Positions 15,053 through 23,731 are shown, numbered from the stretch's first letter. The stretch is 42,109 nt of DNA from JBNJGB01 sp051747385 (GCA_051747385.1 JBNJGB010000046.1:1-42109); one strand, 5' to 3'. Notes: a model not told the origin generated them from the letters alone. Program-made: numbers and translations.

Positions 15053-15076
15053 TATCGTGCCTTGCAACTCGTGATA
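15053..15076. promoter_or_regulatory. Predicted BoxR operator, dyad TATC-N5-TTGCAA-N5-GATA
   Basis: This 24-bp element is symmetric around the TTGCAA at 15062-15067, with TATC at 15053-15056 and GATA at 15073-15076. It sits in the boxR/boxC gap. TGCA cores are a known element of BzdR operators, so this is the best candidate BoxR site. Its centre coincides with the -35 box proposed for boxC. Confidence 0.5.
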
Positions 15077-15090
15077 GGTTCGGGTTATCC
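15062..15090 (+). promoter_or_regulatory. Predicted promoter of boxCB
   Basis: TTGCAA (15062-15067), a 17-bp spacer and TTATCC (15085-15090). Transcription would start near 15097, just before the AAGAGGAG Shine-Dalgarno at 15105-15112. A repressor bound at the 15053-15076 dyad would block the -35. Confidence 0.45.
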
Positions 15091-15118
15091 CTGCCGCCAC
15101 ACGAAAGAGGAGATGCGC

Positions 15119-16777
15119 GTGGCCCACGACGAAGCGCCGAAGCTGGAGTCCTTCGATCGGCACCCGGACAGCTACCGCCACTGGCGGCTCGAGGTGGACG
15201 GGGACGTCGCGACGCTCACCATGGACGTGGACGAGCAGGGCTCCCTGAGCGGCGAGCAGGACCTGGTGCTCAACAGCTACGACCTCGGGGTCGACCTGGA
15301 GCTCGCGGACGCTGTCCAGCGGCTGCGCTTCGAGCACCCCGCGGTGAACGCCGTCGTCGTCCGCAGCGGCAAGGACCGCGTGTTCTGCGCCGGCGCGAAC
15401 ATCCCGATGCTCACGGCCTCCACCCACGCCTTCAAGGTGAACTTCTGCAAGTTCACCAACGAGACGCGGCTTCACCTGGAGGACGCCTCGGAGCACTCCG
15501 GGTTGAAGTCCCTGGCCGCCTGCAACGGGGCGGCCTCCGGCGGCGGCTACGAGCTGGCGCTGGCCTGCGACGAGATCCTGCTGGTCGACGATCGCAGCTC
15601 CTCTGTGAGCTTCCCGGAGACGCCGCTGCTGGGCGTGCTCCCGGGCACGGGCGGCCTGACGCGCCTTGTGGACAAGCGCAAGGTCCGCCGCGACCGCGCG
15701 GACTTCTTCTCCACCACGGCGGAGGGGATCAAGGGGCGGCGCGCCCAGCGCTGGGGCCTGGTGGACGCGGTGGCGCCCCTGTCGCGCTTCGGGGACGCGG
15801 TGGAGGCCAACGCGAGACGTCTGGCCGACTCCGTGGACGAGGACAAGCCGTCCGAGGGGATCACCCTGGGGCCGGTGGCGCCGACCGTCGAGGAGGACGC
15901 CTGGCGCTACCGGCACCTGGCCGTGGGGCTGGACCGGGAGGGGCGCACGGCGACCCTGACCCTGCGGGCGCCGGACGATCCGGGCCCCACGACGCCGGAG
16001 GCCATCCGGGAGGCGGGCGCGGACTGGTGGCCGCTCCGGGCCTTCCGCGAGCTGGACGACGCCATCCTGCGCCTGCGCTTCAACGAGATGACCCTGGGCA
16101 CGGTCCTGGTGCGCGCCGAGGGCGACGTGGACGTGGTGCTCGGCCTGGACGCCGTCCTCGAGGAGCACGCCGACGACTGGCTCGTGCGAGAGACGCGCCA
16201 CCTGATCAAGCGGGTGCTCAAGCGCTACGAGAACACCTCGCGCAGCCTGTTCGCCCTGGTGGACCCGGGGACGTGCTTCGCGGGGACGCTGTACGAGATC
16301 GCGCTGGCGTCGGATCGCATCTACATGCTGGACGACCCGGACGGCGAGACGCACCTGGCGCTCAGCCCGCTCAACGGCGGCGCGTATCCCATGGCCAACG
16401 GGCTTTCCCGGCTGGAGACGCGCTTCCTGGCGGATCCGTCGATGGTGGGCCGGGCCCTGGAGGCCGCCGGCGAGAAGCTGGAGGCCCCCGACGCCGACGA
16501 CCTGGGCCTGGTGACCGACGCGCCGGACGACCTGGACTGGGAGGACACGCTCCGCATCGCCGTCGAGGAGCGCGCGAGCCTCTCCCCGGACGCGCTGACC
16601 GGAATGGAGCAGAACCTGCGCTTCGCCGGCCCCGAGACCCTGGAGACCAAGATCTTCGGGCGCTTGTCCGCCTGGCAGAACTGGATCTTCCAGCGGCCCA
16701 ATGCGGCCGGCGACCAGGGCGCCCTGACCCTGTACGGCGATCCCCAGCGCCCCGCCTTCGGGTGGGAGCGCACCTGA
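15119..16777 (+). CDS. boxC: 2,3-epoxybenzoyl-CoA dihydrolase / benzoyl-CoA-dihydrodiol lyase
   Basis: BoxC is a double-crotonase enzyme that opens the ring of 2,3-epoxybenzoyl-CoA to 3,4-dehydroadipyl-CoA semialdehyde and formate. The protein is 552 residues, the family's usual size. The N-terminal crotonase half carries VFCAGANIPMLTASTHAFKV and the oxyanion loop AACNGAASGGGYELALACDE. The second half has LFALVDPGTCFAGTLYEIAL and HLALSPLNGGAYPMANGLSR. I prefer the GTG at 15119, six nt after AAGAGGAG; the ATG at 15113 abuts the Shine-Dalgarno and would add two residues. boxB follows 26 bp downstream, so the two form an operon transcribed away from boxR. Confidence 0.93.
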   Translation: MAHDEAPKLESFDRHPDSYRHWRLEVDGDVATLTMDVDEQGSLSGEQDLVLNSYDLGVDLELADAVQRLRFEHPAVNAVVVRSGKDRVFCAGANIPMLTASTHAFKVNFCKFTNETRLHLEDASEHSGLKSLAACNGAASGGGYELALACDEILLVDDRSSSVSFPETPLLGVLPGTGGLTRLVDKRKVRRDRADFFSTTAEGIKGRRAQRWGLVDAVAPLSRFGDAVEANARRLADSVDEDKPSEGITLGPVAPTVEEDAWRYRHLAVGLDREGRTATLTLRAPDDPGPTTPEAIREAGADWWPLRAFRELDDAILRLRFNEMTLGTVLVRAEGDVDVVLGLDAVLEEHADDWLVRETRHLIKRVLKRYENTSRSLFALVDPGTCFAGTLYEIALASDRIYMLDDPDGETHLALSPLNGGAYPMANGLSRLETRFLADPSMVGRALEAAGEKLEAPDADDLGLVTDAPDDLDWEDTLRIAVEERASLSPDALTGMEQNLRFAGPETLETKIFGRLSAWQNWIFQRPNAAGDQGALTLYGDPQRPAFGWERT

Positions 16778-16803
16778 ACGCATCCCCGCGGCGAGGAGAC
16801 CCC

Positions 16804-18219
16804 ATGCCCGGCCACATCAGCGACGAGCGCATCCCCAACAACGTCGACCTCTCCTCCGACCGGCGCCTGCAGCGCGCCCTCGAGCGGTGGCAGCCGAGCT
16901 TCTCGGACTGGTGGATGGACATGGGCCCGGACGGGTTCCAGACGTCCGACGTCTACCTGCGGACGGCCGTGGACGTCAGCTCCAAGGGCTGGGCGCACTT
17001 CGACTACGTGCGGATGCCGGACTACCGTTGGGGCATCTTCCTGGAGCCGCGCGACCAGGAGCGGACCATCGGCTTCGGCGACCACGCCGGCGAGCCGGTC
17101 TGGGACACGGTCCCCGGCGAGTACCGGACCATCCTCCGCCGCATCATCGTGACCCAGGCGGACACGGAGCCCGCGAGCGTCGAGCAGCAGCGCCTGCTGG
17201 GGAACACCGCCCCGAGCCTGTACGACCTGCGGAACCTCTTCCAGGTGAACGTGGAGGAGGGGCGCCACCTCTGGGCCATGGTCTACCTGCTGCACAGCTA
17301 CTTCGGGCGCGACGGCCGCGAGGAGGCCGAGGAGCTGCTGGCCCGGCGCAGCGGCGACGTGGACCACCCGCGCATCCTCGAGGCCTTCAACTGGCCCATC
17401 CACGACTGGCTGCACTTCTTCTGCTTTACCATGTTCACGGACCGGGACGGCAAGTTCCAGCTCGGCGCCCTGGCGGAGAGCGCCTTCGATCCCCTCGCCC
17501 GGACGACGCGCTTCATGCTCACGGAGGAGGCCCACCACCTCTTCGTGGGCGACACGGGCGTGCAGCGGGTCCTCCAGCGCAGCGCCGAGCTCCAGCGCGA
17601 GCACGGCGAGGACGGCGTCCGCATGGCGGGCGGCGTGCCCCTGCCCATCGTGCAGAAGTACGTCAACCTCTGGTTCAGCCTCTCCCTGGACCTGTTCGGG
17701 GGCGAGGTGAGCTCCAACGCGGCGGACTACTTCGCCACGGGCCTCAAGGGGCGCTGGAAGGAGGATCGCTGGGAGGAGCACACCGGCCTGGACCAGGTCT
17801 ACGAGATGCGGCAGGTGCAGGACGGGCGCGTGGTCACCGAGGAGATCCCCCTCCGGAACGCCATGAACGAGGTCCTGCGGGACGCCTACATCGCCGACTG
17901 CGACAAGGCGCTGAAGCGCTGGAATCGCACCCTGGAAAAGGCGGGCATCTCCGACCGGATCACGCTTCCGGATCGAAAGTTCCACCGGAACATCGGCATC
18001 TACTCCGACCTGCACTTCGACCCGGACGGCCGCCCCGTCGACGAGGCCACCTGGGAGGCCCGACAGACCGACTGGCTCCCCACGGAGGACGACCAGGCGT
18101 TCGTGCGATCGCTCCAGGGCGCCGTCTACGAGCCGGGCAAGGTGGCCCACTGGATCGCCCCGCCGCGCAAGGGCATCAACGGCAAACCCCTGGACTTCGA
18201 GTACGTCCGGTTCGCCTGA
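16804..18219 (+). CDS. boxB: Benzoyl-CoA 2,3-epoxidase, oxygenase subunit BoxB
   Basis: BoxB is the di-iron monooxygenase that converts benzoyl-CoA to 2,3-epoxybenzoyl-CoA using O2 and electrons from the reductase BoxA. The 471-residue length is typical. Candidate iron ligands are E122, E152-x-x-H155 (VEEGRHLWAMVYLLHSYFG) and the EEAHH group at 241-245 (FMLTEEAHHLFVGD). NWPIHDWLHFFCFTMFTDRD and PDRKFHRNIGIYSDLHFDPD are family-like stretches. The ATG at 16804 has GAGGAG upstream. No boxA follows; the next 500 bp are a repeat array, so the reductase and benzoate-CoA ligase must be encoded elsewhere. Confidence 0.94.
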   Translation: MPGHISDERIPNNVDLSSDRRLQRALERWQPSFSDWWMDMGPDGFQTSDVYLRTAVDVSSKGWAHFDYVRMPDYRWGIFLEPRDQERTIGFGDHAGEPVWDTVPGEYRTILRRIIVTQADTEPASVEQQRLLGNTAPSLYDLRNLFQVNVEEGRHLWAMVYLLHSYFGRDGREEAEELLARRSGDVDHPRILEAFNWPIHDWLHFFCFTMFTDRDGKFQLGALAESAFDPLARTTRFMLTEEAHHLFVGDTGVQRVLQRSAELQREHGEDGVRMAGGVPLPIVQKYVNLWFSLSLDLFGGEVSSNAADYFATGLKGRWKEDRWEEHTGLDQVYEMRQVQDGRVVTEEIPLRNAMNEVLRDAYIADCDKALKRWNRTLEKAGISDRITLPDRKFHRNIGIYSDLHFDPDGRPVDEATWEARQTDWLPTEDDQAFVRSLQGAVYEPGKVAHWIAPPRKGINGKPLDFEYVRFA

Positions 18220-18285
18220 GCCCCCACGAAGTGGGCCGCCGGCGTCGGGGCCGGTCGACATACACATCTCGGCAAGTCGGCCTCG

Positions 18286-18420
18286 TACCCTTGCCCTTGC
18301 CCTTGCCCTTGCCCTTGCCTGGAAGAGCCGCTCCGGCCGGGATATCCGTTTCGCGGGCGGGGACGCCCGCGGTCCCGGGCGCCGGTCGGGTTCCGTTCCC
18401 TGGGACGGCGGGCTTCGCGC
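18286..18420 (+). repeat. Repeat family A, copy 1, headed by (CCCTTG)5
   Basis: Five CCCTTG hexamers precede CCTGG and a ~100-bp unit beginning GAAGAGCCGCTCCGGCCGGG and ending GGCGGGCTTCGCGC. The unit contains a 7-bp stem with 4-nt loop (GCGGGCG/CGCCCGC, 18353-18370) and an imperfect CCGTTCCC/GGGACGG dyad (18393-18408). It lies between convergent boxB and the 18743 gene. 18220-18285 shows only a short CCCAC/GTGGG hairpin after the boxB stop. Confidence 0.9.
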
Positions 18421-18560
18421 ACCCTTGCCCTTGCCCTTGCCCTTGCCCTTGCCCTTGCCCTTGCCTGGAAGAGCCGCTCCGGCCGGGATATCCGTTTCGC
18501 GGGCGGGGACGCCCGCGGTCCCGGGCGCCGGTCGGGTTCCCTGGGACGGCGGGCTTCGCG
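18421..18560 (+). repeat. Repeat family A, copy 2, headed by (CCCTTG)7
   Basis: Almost identical to copy 1, but with seven hexamers and a 5-bp deletion (one GTTCC lost) in the 3' dyad. The hexamer count thus varies between adjacent copies. Confidence 0.9.
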
Positions 18561-18668
18561 TACCCTTGCCCTTGCCTGGAAGAGCCGCTCCGGCCGGGAT
18601 ATCCGTTTCGCGGGCGGGGACGCCCGCGGTCCCGGGCGCCGGTCGGGTTCCGTTCCCTGGGACGGCGG
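18561..18668 (+). repeat. Repeat family A, copy 3, headed by (CCCTTG)2
   Basis: The same unit with only two hexamers. It keeps GTTCC like copy 1 and then breaks off at GACGGCGG into unique sequence. 18669-18742 holds nothing I recognise apart from the approach to the next gene's 3' end. Confidence 0.88.
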
Positions 18669-18742
18669 TCCTCGAGCCCGTCAGACGTGCCTTGCCCGTG
18701 TGCTCCGCGCCATTGCGGCTTGGTTGGCGCCTTGTCGCGAGG

Positions 18743-19924
18743 TCAGCGACCGCCGGGGACGGCGGTCCTGCAGCGTCGTCGCCCCACCAGCCCGAGGAGC
18801 GCGAGGCCCCCGAGCCACATCGGCGCGCCCCCGCCGCCGGCGCAGCCTCCCCCGGGGTCGGGTGTGGCGGTCGGCTGGTCGGGCGCGGGCTCCGGTGAGC
18901 CGTCCGAGTCGGCGTCCACCGTCGGGACGTCGCTCACAGGCTCGGCCACGTCGCCGGCCGCGTCCTCGCCCGGTCCGGGATCGACCGGGATCCAGTCGGG
19001 GACGCAGTCCGGGCCGACGATGGTCGTGCTCGCCGTGGCCCGGAGGCCGACGCCGTTGGTGGCGCGCACCTCGAGGTCGGTGCCGCGGGCGGGCGAGGCG
19101 AGGGTGGTGGTGACCATGATCTCCTCCCCCTCGGCCGGGAGGCCCTCCACCGGGACCCAGTCCTCCCCGGCGCGCCGCCAGGACACGGCCGCCACGCCCG
19201 TGTGGGGGTCCTCCGGCGTGAACGTCAGCCGCACCGGCGCCACCGCGCCTGGCGCCGGGTCGCAGTCCTCCGCCGCCAGGGCCACGGCGGTCGGCTCGCC
19301 CGGGGCGGGCGGCGAGCGGTCGAAGACGAAGCCGGGAGAGGAGGCGGGCGGCCCGACCGTCCCGTCCTCGTAGTGGGCGGCCACCGTCGCCCACGCCGTG
19401 TCTCCGTCGTCGGGCGTGGCGTCCAGGCAGAGGCTCGCCTCGCCGCCGCGGTCCACGTCGCCGGCGCCCCCGATCGGCGCGCCGCCGGCGACCACGACCT
19501 CCACCGCCAGGCCCGTGACGTTGTCGGCCAGGCGCGCCTCGTCCCAGGTCACCCGCCCGCACGCGTCGTCGGCCCAGTCGGACGCTTCGGTGGCCGGGAT
19601 GGCCGCCGGGTGGAGCGTGAGGCCGACGGCGGTCTCCCCCGCGGTCGCGTTCACCGACACCGCCACGGGCCCCACGGGGAAGTACCCCGGAGCCGTCGCG
19701 GCGACCTCGTGGGGACCCTCCGCGACCTCCTCCAGGACCGCGACGCCGTCCTGGCCGGTGGCGGCGCCTGTCTCCGCGCCGTCGAGGATCACCGCCGCGC
19801 CGGGGACACCCGGGCCGCCGGGGCCGCTCTCCGTCTCCACGCGCAGCGTCGCGGCCTCGGCGCCGCCGACGGACCCCATGGTGAGGGCCGAGAGGAGCAC
19901 CAGTCGCGCGGCGGCGGAGCCCAC
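18743..19924 (-). CDS. Secreted protein with MYXO-CTERM-like sorting tail
   Basis: This 393-residue protein has an N-terminal signal peptide (ARLVLLSALTMGSVGGAEA). A carboxypeptidase-regulatory/PEG-like beta domain follows (GVPGAAVILDGAETGAATGQ, then VAEGPHEVAATAPGY), then Ig/Fn3-like strands with disulfide-type Cys. A Pro/Asp-rich linker leads to the tail GGGCAGGGGAPMWLGGLALL and RRR, a MYXO-CTERM-type signal (Cys-Gly patch, hydrophobic segment, Arg cluster). It is expected to be anchored at or released from the outer envelope. The GTG at 19924 starts the signal peptide. It lies 8 bp after the 19933 gene and is the last gene of a three-gene secreted-protein operon. Confidence 0.78.
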   Translation of the reverse strand: MGSAAARLVLLSALTMGSVGGAEAATLRVETESGPGGPGVPGAAVILDGAETGAATGQDGVAVLEEVAEGPHEVAATAPGYFPVGPVAVSVNATAGETAVGLTLHPAAIPATEASDWADDACGRVTWDEARLADNVTGLAVEVVVAGGAPIGGAGDVDRGGEASLCLDATPDDGDTAWATVAAHYEDGTVGPPASSPGFVFDRSPPAPGEPTAVALAAEDCDPAPGAVAPVRLTFTPEDPHTGVAAVSWRRAGEDWVPVEGLPAEGEEIMVTTTLASPARGTDLEVRATNGVGLRATASTTIVGPDCVPDWIPVDPGPGEDAAGDVAEPVSDVPTVDADSDGSPEPAPDQPTATPDPGGGCAGGGGAPMWLGGLALLGLVGRRRCRTAVPGGR

Positions 19925-19932
19925 GTCGCCGC

Positions 19933-20736
19933 TCAGCGCCGCGGGGGCGACAGGTGGCCCAGCCGGACGCGCCCGTCGGGCCCGGCCACCAGGGCCTGCT
20001 CGAAGGGCAGCCTCCGCCCGTCCGCGAGGACGACCACGCCGGACAGGGAGCCCACCCGCCACACGAGGCGGTCGAACACGTGGCCGGTCAGCGCCCGGCA
20101 GGCGCGCTCGCTCTGCTGCTGCATGCGTCGCAGGTTCCGGCGCACGCGAGCGGCCACCTCGGGGTCCTCGGGGAGGGAGCCCTCGGGCGCCACGGCCAGG
20201 ACGGGCAGGGCGTCGCAGCGGCCCTGGACCACGGCGTCCAGGATGTCCCGGGCCAGCACGCCGAAGGCCTCGCCGGCGTCTCCCTTCCACTCCGGGCCGC
20301 GGGGCGAGCCGAACACGGAGGCGTCCGGGGCGTGTCCCCGCAGGCGGACCAGCCGCGCGCCCTCCTCGTCCAGGTAGAAGTGGAGCTGGGCGGCGCCCAT
20401 GGGCACGAAGCCGTACCAGAGGGTGGCGTCCACGTCGAAGCCGGCCGGGGCCACGCCGACGACGGTGCCCTCCTCCCGGGTCGCCCGGTCGAAGCGGACC
20501 AGCTCGTCGAGATACGAAGACGGCTTCGCCGCGCGCTCCTGCAGCGCGTCGCGCGCGTCCGCCTCCCCGCGGAGGGCGCCGAGGATGTCGTCCGTGACGC
20601 CCCGGGCGTAGTCGACCACCGCCGCCTCGGCCTTCGGATCGAGGCGCACGGGCCCCCGGTCCTCCTCCGCCGAGGCCCGGGAGGCGACGGCGGAGAGGAG
20701 CAGGAGCGCGGCGAGTAGCAGGCGGGCGGGTCTCAC
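19933..20736 (-). CDS. Uncharacterised exported protein
   Basis: This 267-residue protein has a clear Sec signal (MRPARLLLAALLLLSAVASR, cleavage near ASA-EE). I do not recognise the mature part. It contains a helical stretch (AAVVDYARGVTDDILGALRG), a beta segment with FDVDATLWYGFVPMGAAQLH, a Cys pair in ~190-225 (GRCDALPVL; SERACRALTG) and a basic C-terminus. The Cys residues could form a periplasmic disulfide. It lies 31 bp after the large lipoprotein gene and 8 bp before the MYXO-CTERM gene, so it is the middle gene of the operon and probably works in the same envelope structure. Confidence 0.75.
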   Translation of the reverse strand: MRPARLLLAALLLLSAVASRASAEEDRGPVRLDPKAEAAVVDYARGVTDDILGALRGEADARDALQERAAKPSSYLDELVRFDRATREEGTVVGVAPAGFDVDATLWYGFVPMGAAQLHFYLDEEGARLVRLRGHAPDASVFGSPRGPEWKGDAGEAFGVLARDILDAVVQGRCDALPVLAVAPEGSLPEDPEVAARVRRNLRRMQQQSERACRALTGHVFDRLVWRVGSLSGVVVLADGRRLPFEQALVAGPDGRVRLGHLSPPRR

Positions 20737-20767
20737 GGAGGTCTCCCGGCGCGGGTGCGGCGCGAGT

Positions 20768-23590
20768 CTACTGGAGATCGCCGCCCACGACGACGTAGCC
20801 CTGGTCCTTGGACACGCCCAGGTTGCCCAGCTGCAGGACGACGCCCGGGGGCACGCCCGGGACGAGGTCGGACAGCGGGATGGCCGGGATCTCGATGGGC
20901 CCGAAGGTCTCGCCGGTGACGTAGCCGCCCAGGAGGCTCTGCAGGTCGTCCTCGAGGAGGCTCTTCAGGTCGAAGAGATCGCCCACCGACTCGCTGATCT
21001 GGATGACCTCCGCGTCGAGGAACTTGAACTCGCCCACGGTCACGGTCAGCCCGCCGTTGTCCGCGCCGAAGGCCAGGCCGACCGCCGCGTCCAGGTAGAG
21101 GGTCGCCGTGACCGGAGAGCCCAGCAGGTTGGCGTCGAGCACGGCGTACAGGTCGCCGACCTCCGCCTCCAGGACGCCCTTCGGGCCGCAGTCGTTGATG
21201 ACCGGCGGCAGCAGCCACTGGAGGTCGACCGTCGCGTCGGACAGCGGGATGGGCAGCCCGTCGAGCAGGCCGGACAAGTCCACCTGCGCGTCCAGGTAGC
21301 CCGACCACCAGATGGCGAACAGGGCGCTGTTGAGGAGATCCGTCTTGGCGGCGGCACCCAGGGACTTCTCCCACCCGTAGACGAAGACGTCCTCCTGGCC
21401 CTTCAGGCAGCCCGCGCGCTGGATGGCGCCCAGGGGATCCCGCTCCACGCCCTTTTCGGACCACAGGCCGACGCCGAGGCCGATCTGGCCGCCCTCGTCG
21501 GTGAAGCTCACGCTCGTGAGGTCCGTGTACAGGTCCAGGTACTTGGGCTCCGGGAGCTCGCCGAGGAGCGCCGGGAGCTCGAAGGACGTCTCGAGCTGCA
21601 GCGACAGGATGAGGTCCTTCAGGATGTCGTCCGCGAAGCCCTCGATGAGCGGCGCCAGCAGGTCGACGATGAACGGCAGGAAGTCGACCGTGATGGGATC
21701 GAGGAGGTCGTCGGTGAGCTGGTTGATGTCCACCAGCTCGGACAGGAAGAAGTCGAACTGATAGGGCCCCAGGCCGAAGGGCAGGTCCTCCAGGAGGAAC
21801 GTGAGGACCACGTCCTGGATGGGATCGAGCTCCAGCCCGAGGATGTCCGTCTCCACCTGGACCAGGTCCACCTGCAGGTCGCCCCCGGTGGGCTTGTGGA
21901 TGTCGAGCTTCGTGCCGACCGTGAGCTGGTCGGCGCTGACCTGGGAGTACATGGTCGCCGAGGCGGTGGCCGGCTTGGAGTCGACCAGCACGTCCCCGTC
22001 CAGGGTCAGCGTGAACCCGAGGTAGAAGGCGGCCTTCAGCTCGAGGGTCAGGTTGATGGCCTCGGTCGCCGGGTCCCCCAGGGTGATGGCGCCGTCGATG
22101 CCGCCCAGGCGGCTGTCGATGGTGACGCCGGTGGGGCCGATGTCGGTCGGGGGCACGAGCTTCGCCGTGATGTCCACCTCGCCCGTGGCGCCGACCGTGA
22201 CCGGGCCGATGGTGAACGACGGGGCGAAGACCTCCTGGTTCCACAGGTGGAAGCCGCCGGCGCCGCCGCCCATGTCCTCGACGAGGCCCACCAGGTCGAT
22301 GTCGCTCAGGAGCACCTCGACCAGGGTCGCCAGGTCGTTCACGTGGCTCGGGTCGTGGTCGCCGTCGTCCAGGAAGGCCTGGCCCACCAGCACGGCGGCC
22401 CCGTCCTCCTGCTTCACCCCGCGGGCGTCCTGGTCCACGAAGTCCAGGTACTCCCGGCTGTAGGCGAACGTCGGGGTGAGCTTCGTCCAGTTGCCGTGCT
22501 CGTCCTCCGCCTCGGCGAGGATGATGTTCACGCCCCAGTAGGGCAGCAGCGAGTAGGTGAAGGAGCCGTCCTCGGCCACGTCCACGTGCTCGCCGTTGAT
22601 CTCGAAGGCGGCCACGTCGCTGAAGGCGTCCGTGACCGTGCCCTCGATCTCCATGAACCCGCCCTCGCCCTGGATGGTCTGGCCGCGCTCGGGCCAGGGG
22701 ATGACGATGTCCGGGCCGCTGTCGTCCACCACCAGGGTCAGGTCGTCCGTGAGGCCCTGGTACGGCGCGTCGAGGGTGACGCTGAAGGTGTGCAGGCCCT
22801 CCGCCTCGAGCAGGTACTCGTGCGCGGCCGCGTCGAGCTCGGCCACGCCGGTCGAGGGCGCCGTCAGCGTCCCGGGGACGTTCGGCACCTCGTTGCCCCA
22901 CTGGTCGCGCACGATCCAGTAGAGGGTGACCTTGGCGTCGATGAAGTAGTTGTCCCTGTCGGGGTCGGCGAGCAGCTCCACGGTGGCCGGCTCGCCCGCG
23001 GTGACGTCCAGGTCGGCGGGGATCACCTCGACGTCGGGGGCGCCGTCCACGGCGCAGCGGACCTCGTAGGTGCCCACCTCCTCGGCGCCGACCACGTGGT
23101 CCGCCACGGACACGCCCTCGTCGGCGGTGACGGTCGTGTCCGCCTCGACGGCGTTGCCGAACTCGTCCTCCACCGCGCACTCGGCGTTCGTGTTGGAGTG
23201 CACCGGGATGGAGGAGTCGTCCAGGAGGGTCGTGACCTTCGCGGGCGCGGCCGGGTTCACCGTCAGGGTCGCCCCCTCCGGGTCGACCATCTCGTAGTCG
23301 GGCGCGGCGCAGCGCACCGTGTACGTCCCGGCCGTGGTCGGCACGACCTGGTCGCCCTCCACCGAGCGACCGTCGGCGGGCTCGACGGTGAACTCCGTCA
23401 CCCCCTCGACCGCGTCGCCGTTCCCACGCCGGAGCGTGCACGTCACCGTCGCGGGCTGGCCGGCCGCGACCGCGGCCGGTTCGACCACCGTCTCCACGTG
23501 GTCCACGAGGTCGCCGTCCACGTTCGAGCCCTGGCAGGCGGTCAGGACCGCCGGGATCCCGACCGCGAAAATGAGCAGATGCCGTCGCAT
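20768..23590 (-). CDS. Large lipoprotein with repeated Ig-like domains
   Basis: This 940-residue protein begins MRRHLLIFAVGIPAVLTACQ, a lipoprotein signal with lipobox LTAC. Residues ~30-420 read as consecutive Ig-like/bacterial-Ig domains (paired Cys in TVTCTLRRGNGD and YTVRCAAPD; GTYEVRCAVDG; GPDIVIPWPERGQTIQGEG). The long C-terminal half (~430-940) is rich in hydrophobic, beta-alternating stretches (LTLELKAAFYLGFTLTLDGD; DFLPFIVDLLAPLIEGFADD) and has no family I can name. An amphipathic, lipid-handling or outer-surface role is speculative. The ATG at 23590 has GGGAGGGG. It heads the three-gene operon 23590-18743. Confidence 0.8.
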   Translation of the reverse strand: MRRHLLIFAVGIPAVLTACQGSNVDGDLVDHVETVVEPAAVAAGQPATVTCTLRRGNGDAVEGVTEFTVEPADGRSVEGDQVVPTTAGTYTVRCAAPDYEMVDPEGATLTVNPAAPAKVTTLLDDSSIPVHSNTNAECAVEDEFGNAVEADTTVTADEGVSVADHVVGAEEVGTYEVRCAVDGAPDVEVIPADLDVTAGEPATVELLADPDRDNYFIDAKVTLYWIVRDQWGNEVPNVPGTLTAPSTGVAELDAAAHEYLLEAEGLHTFSVTLDAPYQGLTDDLTLVVDDSGPDIVIPWPERGQTIQGEGGFMEIEGTVTDAFSDVAAFEINGEHVDVAEDGSFTYSLLPYWGVNIILAEAEDEHGNWTKLTPTFAYSREYLDFVDQDARGVKQEDGAAVLVGQAFLDDGDHDPSHVNDLATLVEVLLSDIDLVGLVEDMGGGAGGFHLWNQEVFAPSFTIGPVTVGATGEVDITAKLVPPTDIGPTGVTIDSRLGGIDGAITLGDPATEAINLTLELKAAFYLGFTLTLDGDVLVDSKPATASATMYSQVSADQLTVGTKLDIHKPTGGDLQVDLVQVETDILGLELDPIQDVVLTFLLEDLPFGLGPYQFDFFLSELVDINQLTDDLLDPITVDFLPFIVDLLAPLIEGFADDILKDLILSLQLETSFELPALLGELPEPKYLDLYTDLTSVSFTDEGGQIGLGVGLWSEKGVERDPLGAIQRAGCLKGQEDVFVYGWEKSLGAAAKTDLLNSALFAIWWSGYLDAQVDLSGLLDGLPIPLSDATVDLQWLLPPVINDCGPKGVLEAEVGDLYAVLDANLLGSPVTATLYLDAAVGLAFGADNGGLTVTVGEFKFLDAEVIQISESVGDLFDLKSLLEDDLQSLLGGYVTGETFGPIEIPAIPLSDLVPGVPPGVVLQLGNLGVSKDQGYVVVGGDLQ

Positions 23591-23694
23591 GTCCCCTCCC
23601 TGCACCGTGACAACGAAGGCGGGGTAGGGACCCGCCCGGCGCGCGCGGACCTTATCACAGCGCGCGCGAGCCAAAGCCAGAAAAAGGTTACACC

Positions 23695-23723
23695 TTGCCA
23701 CGTTGTTCGGGCGTGCTCATCAT
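23695..23723 (+). promoter_or_regulatory. Predicted promoter of the HelD-like gene, possibly leaderless
   Basis: TTGCCA (23695-23700), 17 bp, then CATCAT (23718-23723). The -10 ends 8 nt before the ATG at 23732 and no Shine-Dalgarno is present, so transcription could start at or next to the start codon. Confidence 0.4.
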
Positions 23724-23731
23724 CCCGGGCC

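Noticed and set aside
18219..18240. CCCAC/GTGGG hairpin after boxB as an intrinsic terminator
   Set aside because: The stem is only 5 bp and no T-run follows.
18286..18668. Family A/B repeats as a CRISPR array
   Set aside because: Units are 100-135 bp and adjoin directly or via simple hexamers. There are no short repeats with unique spacers and no cas genes.
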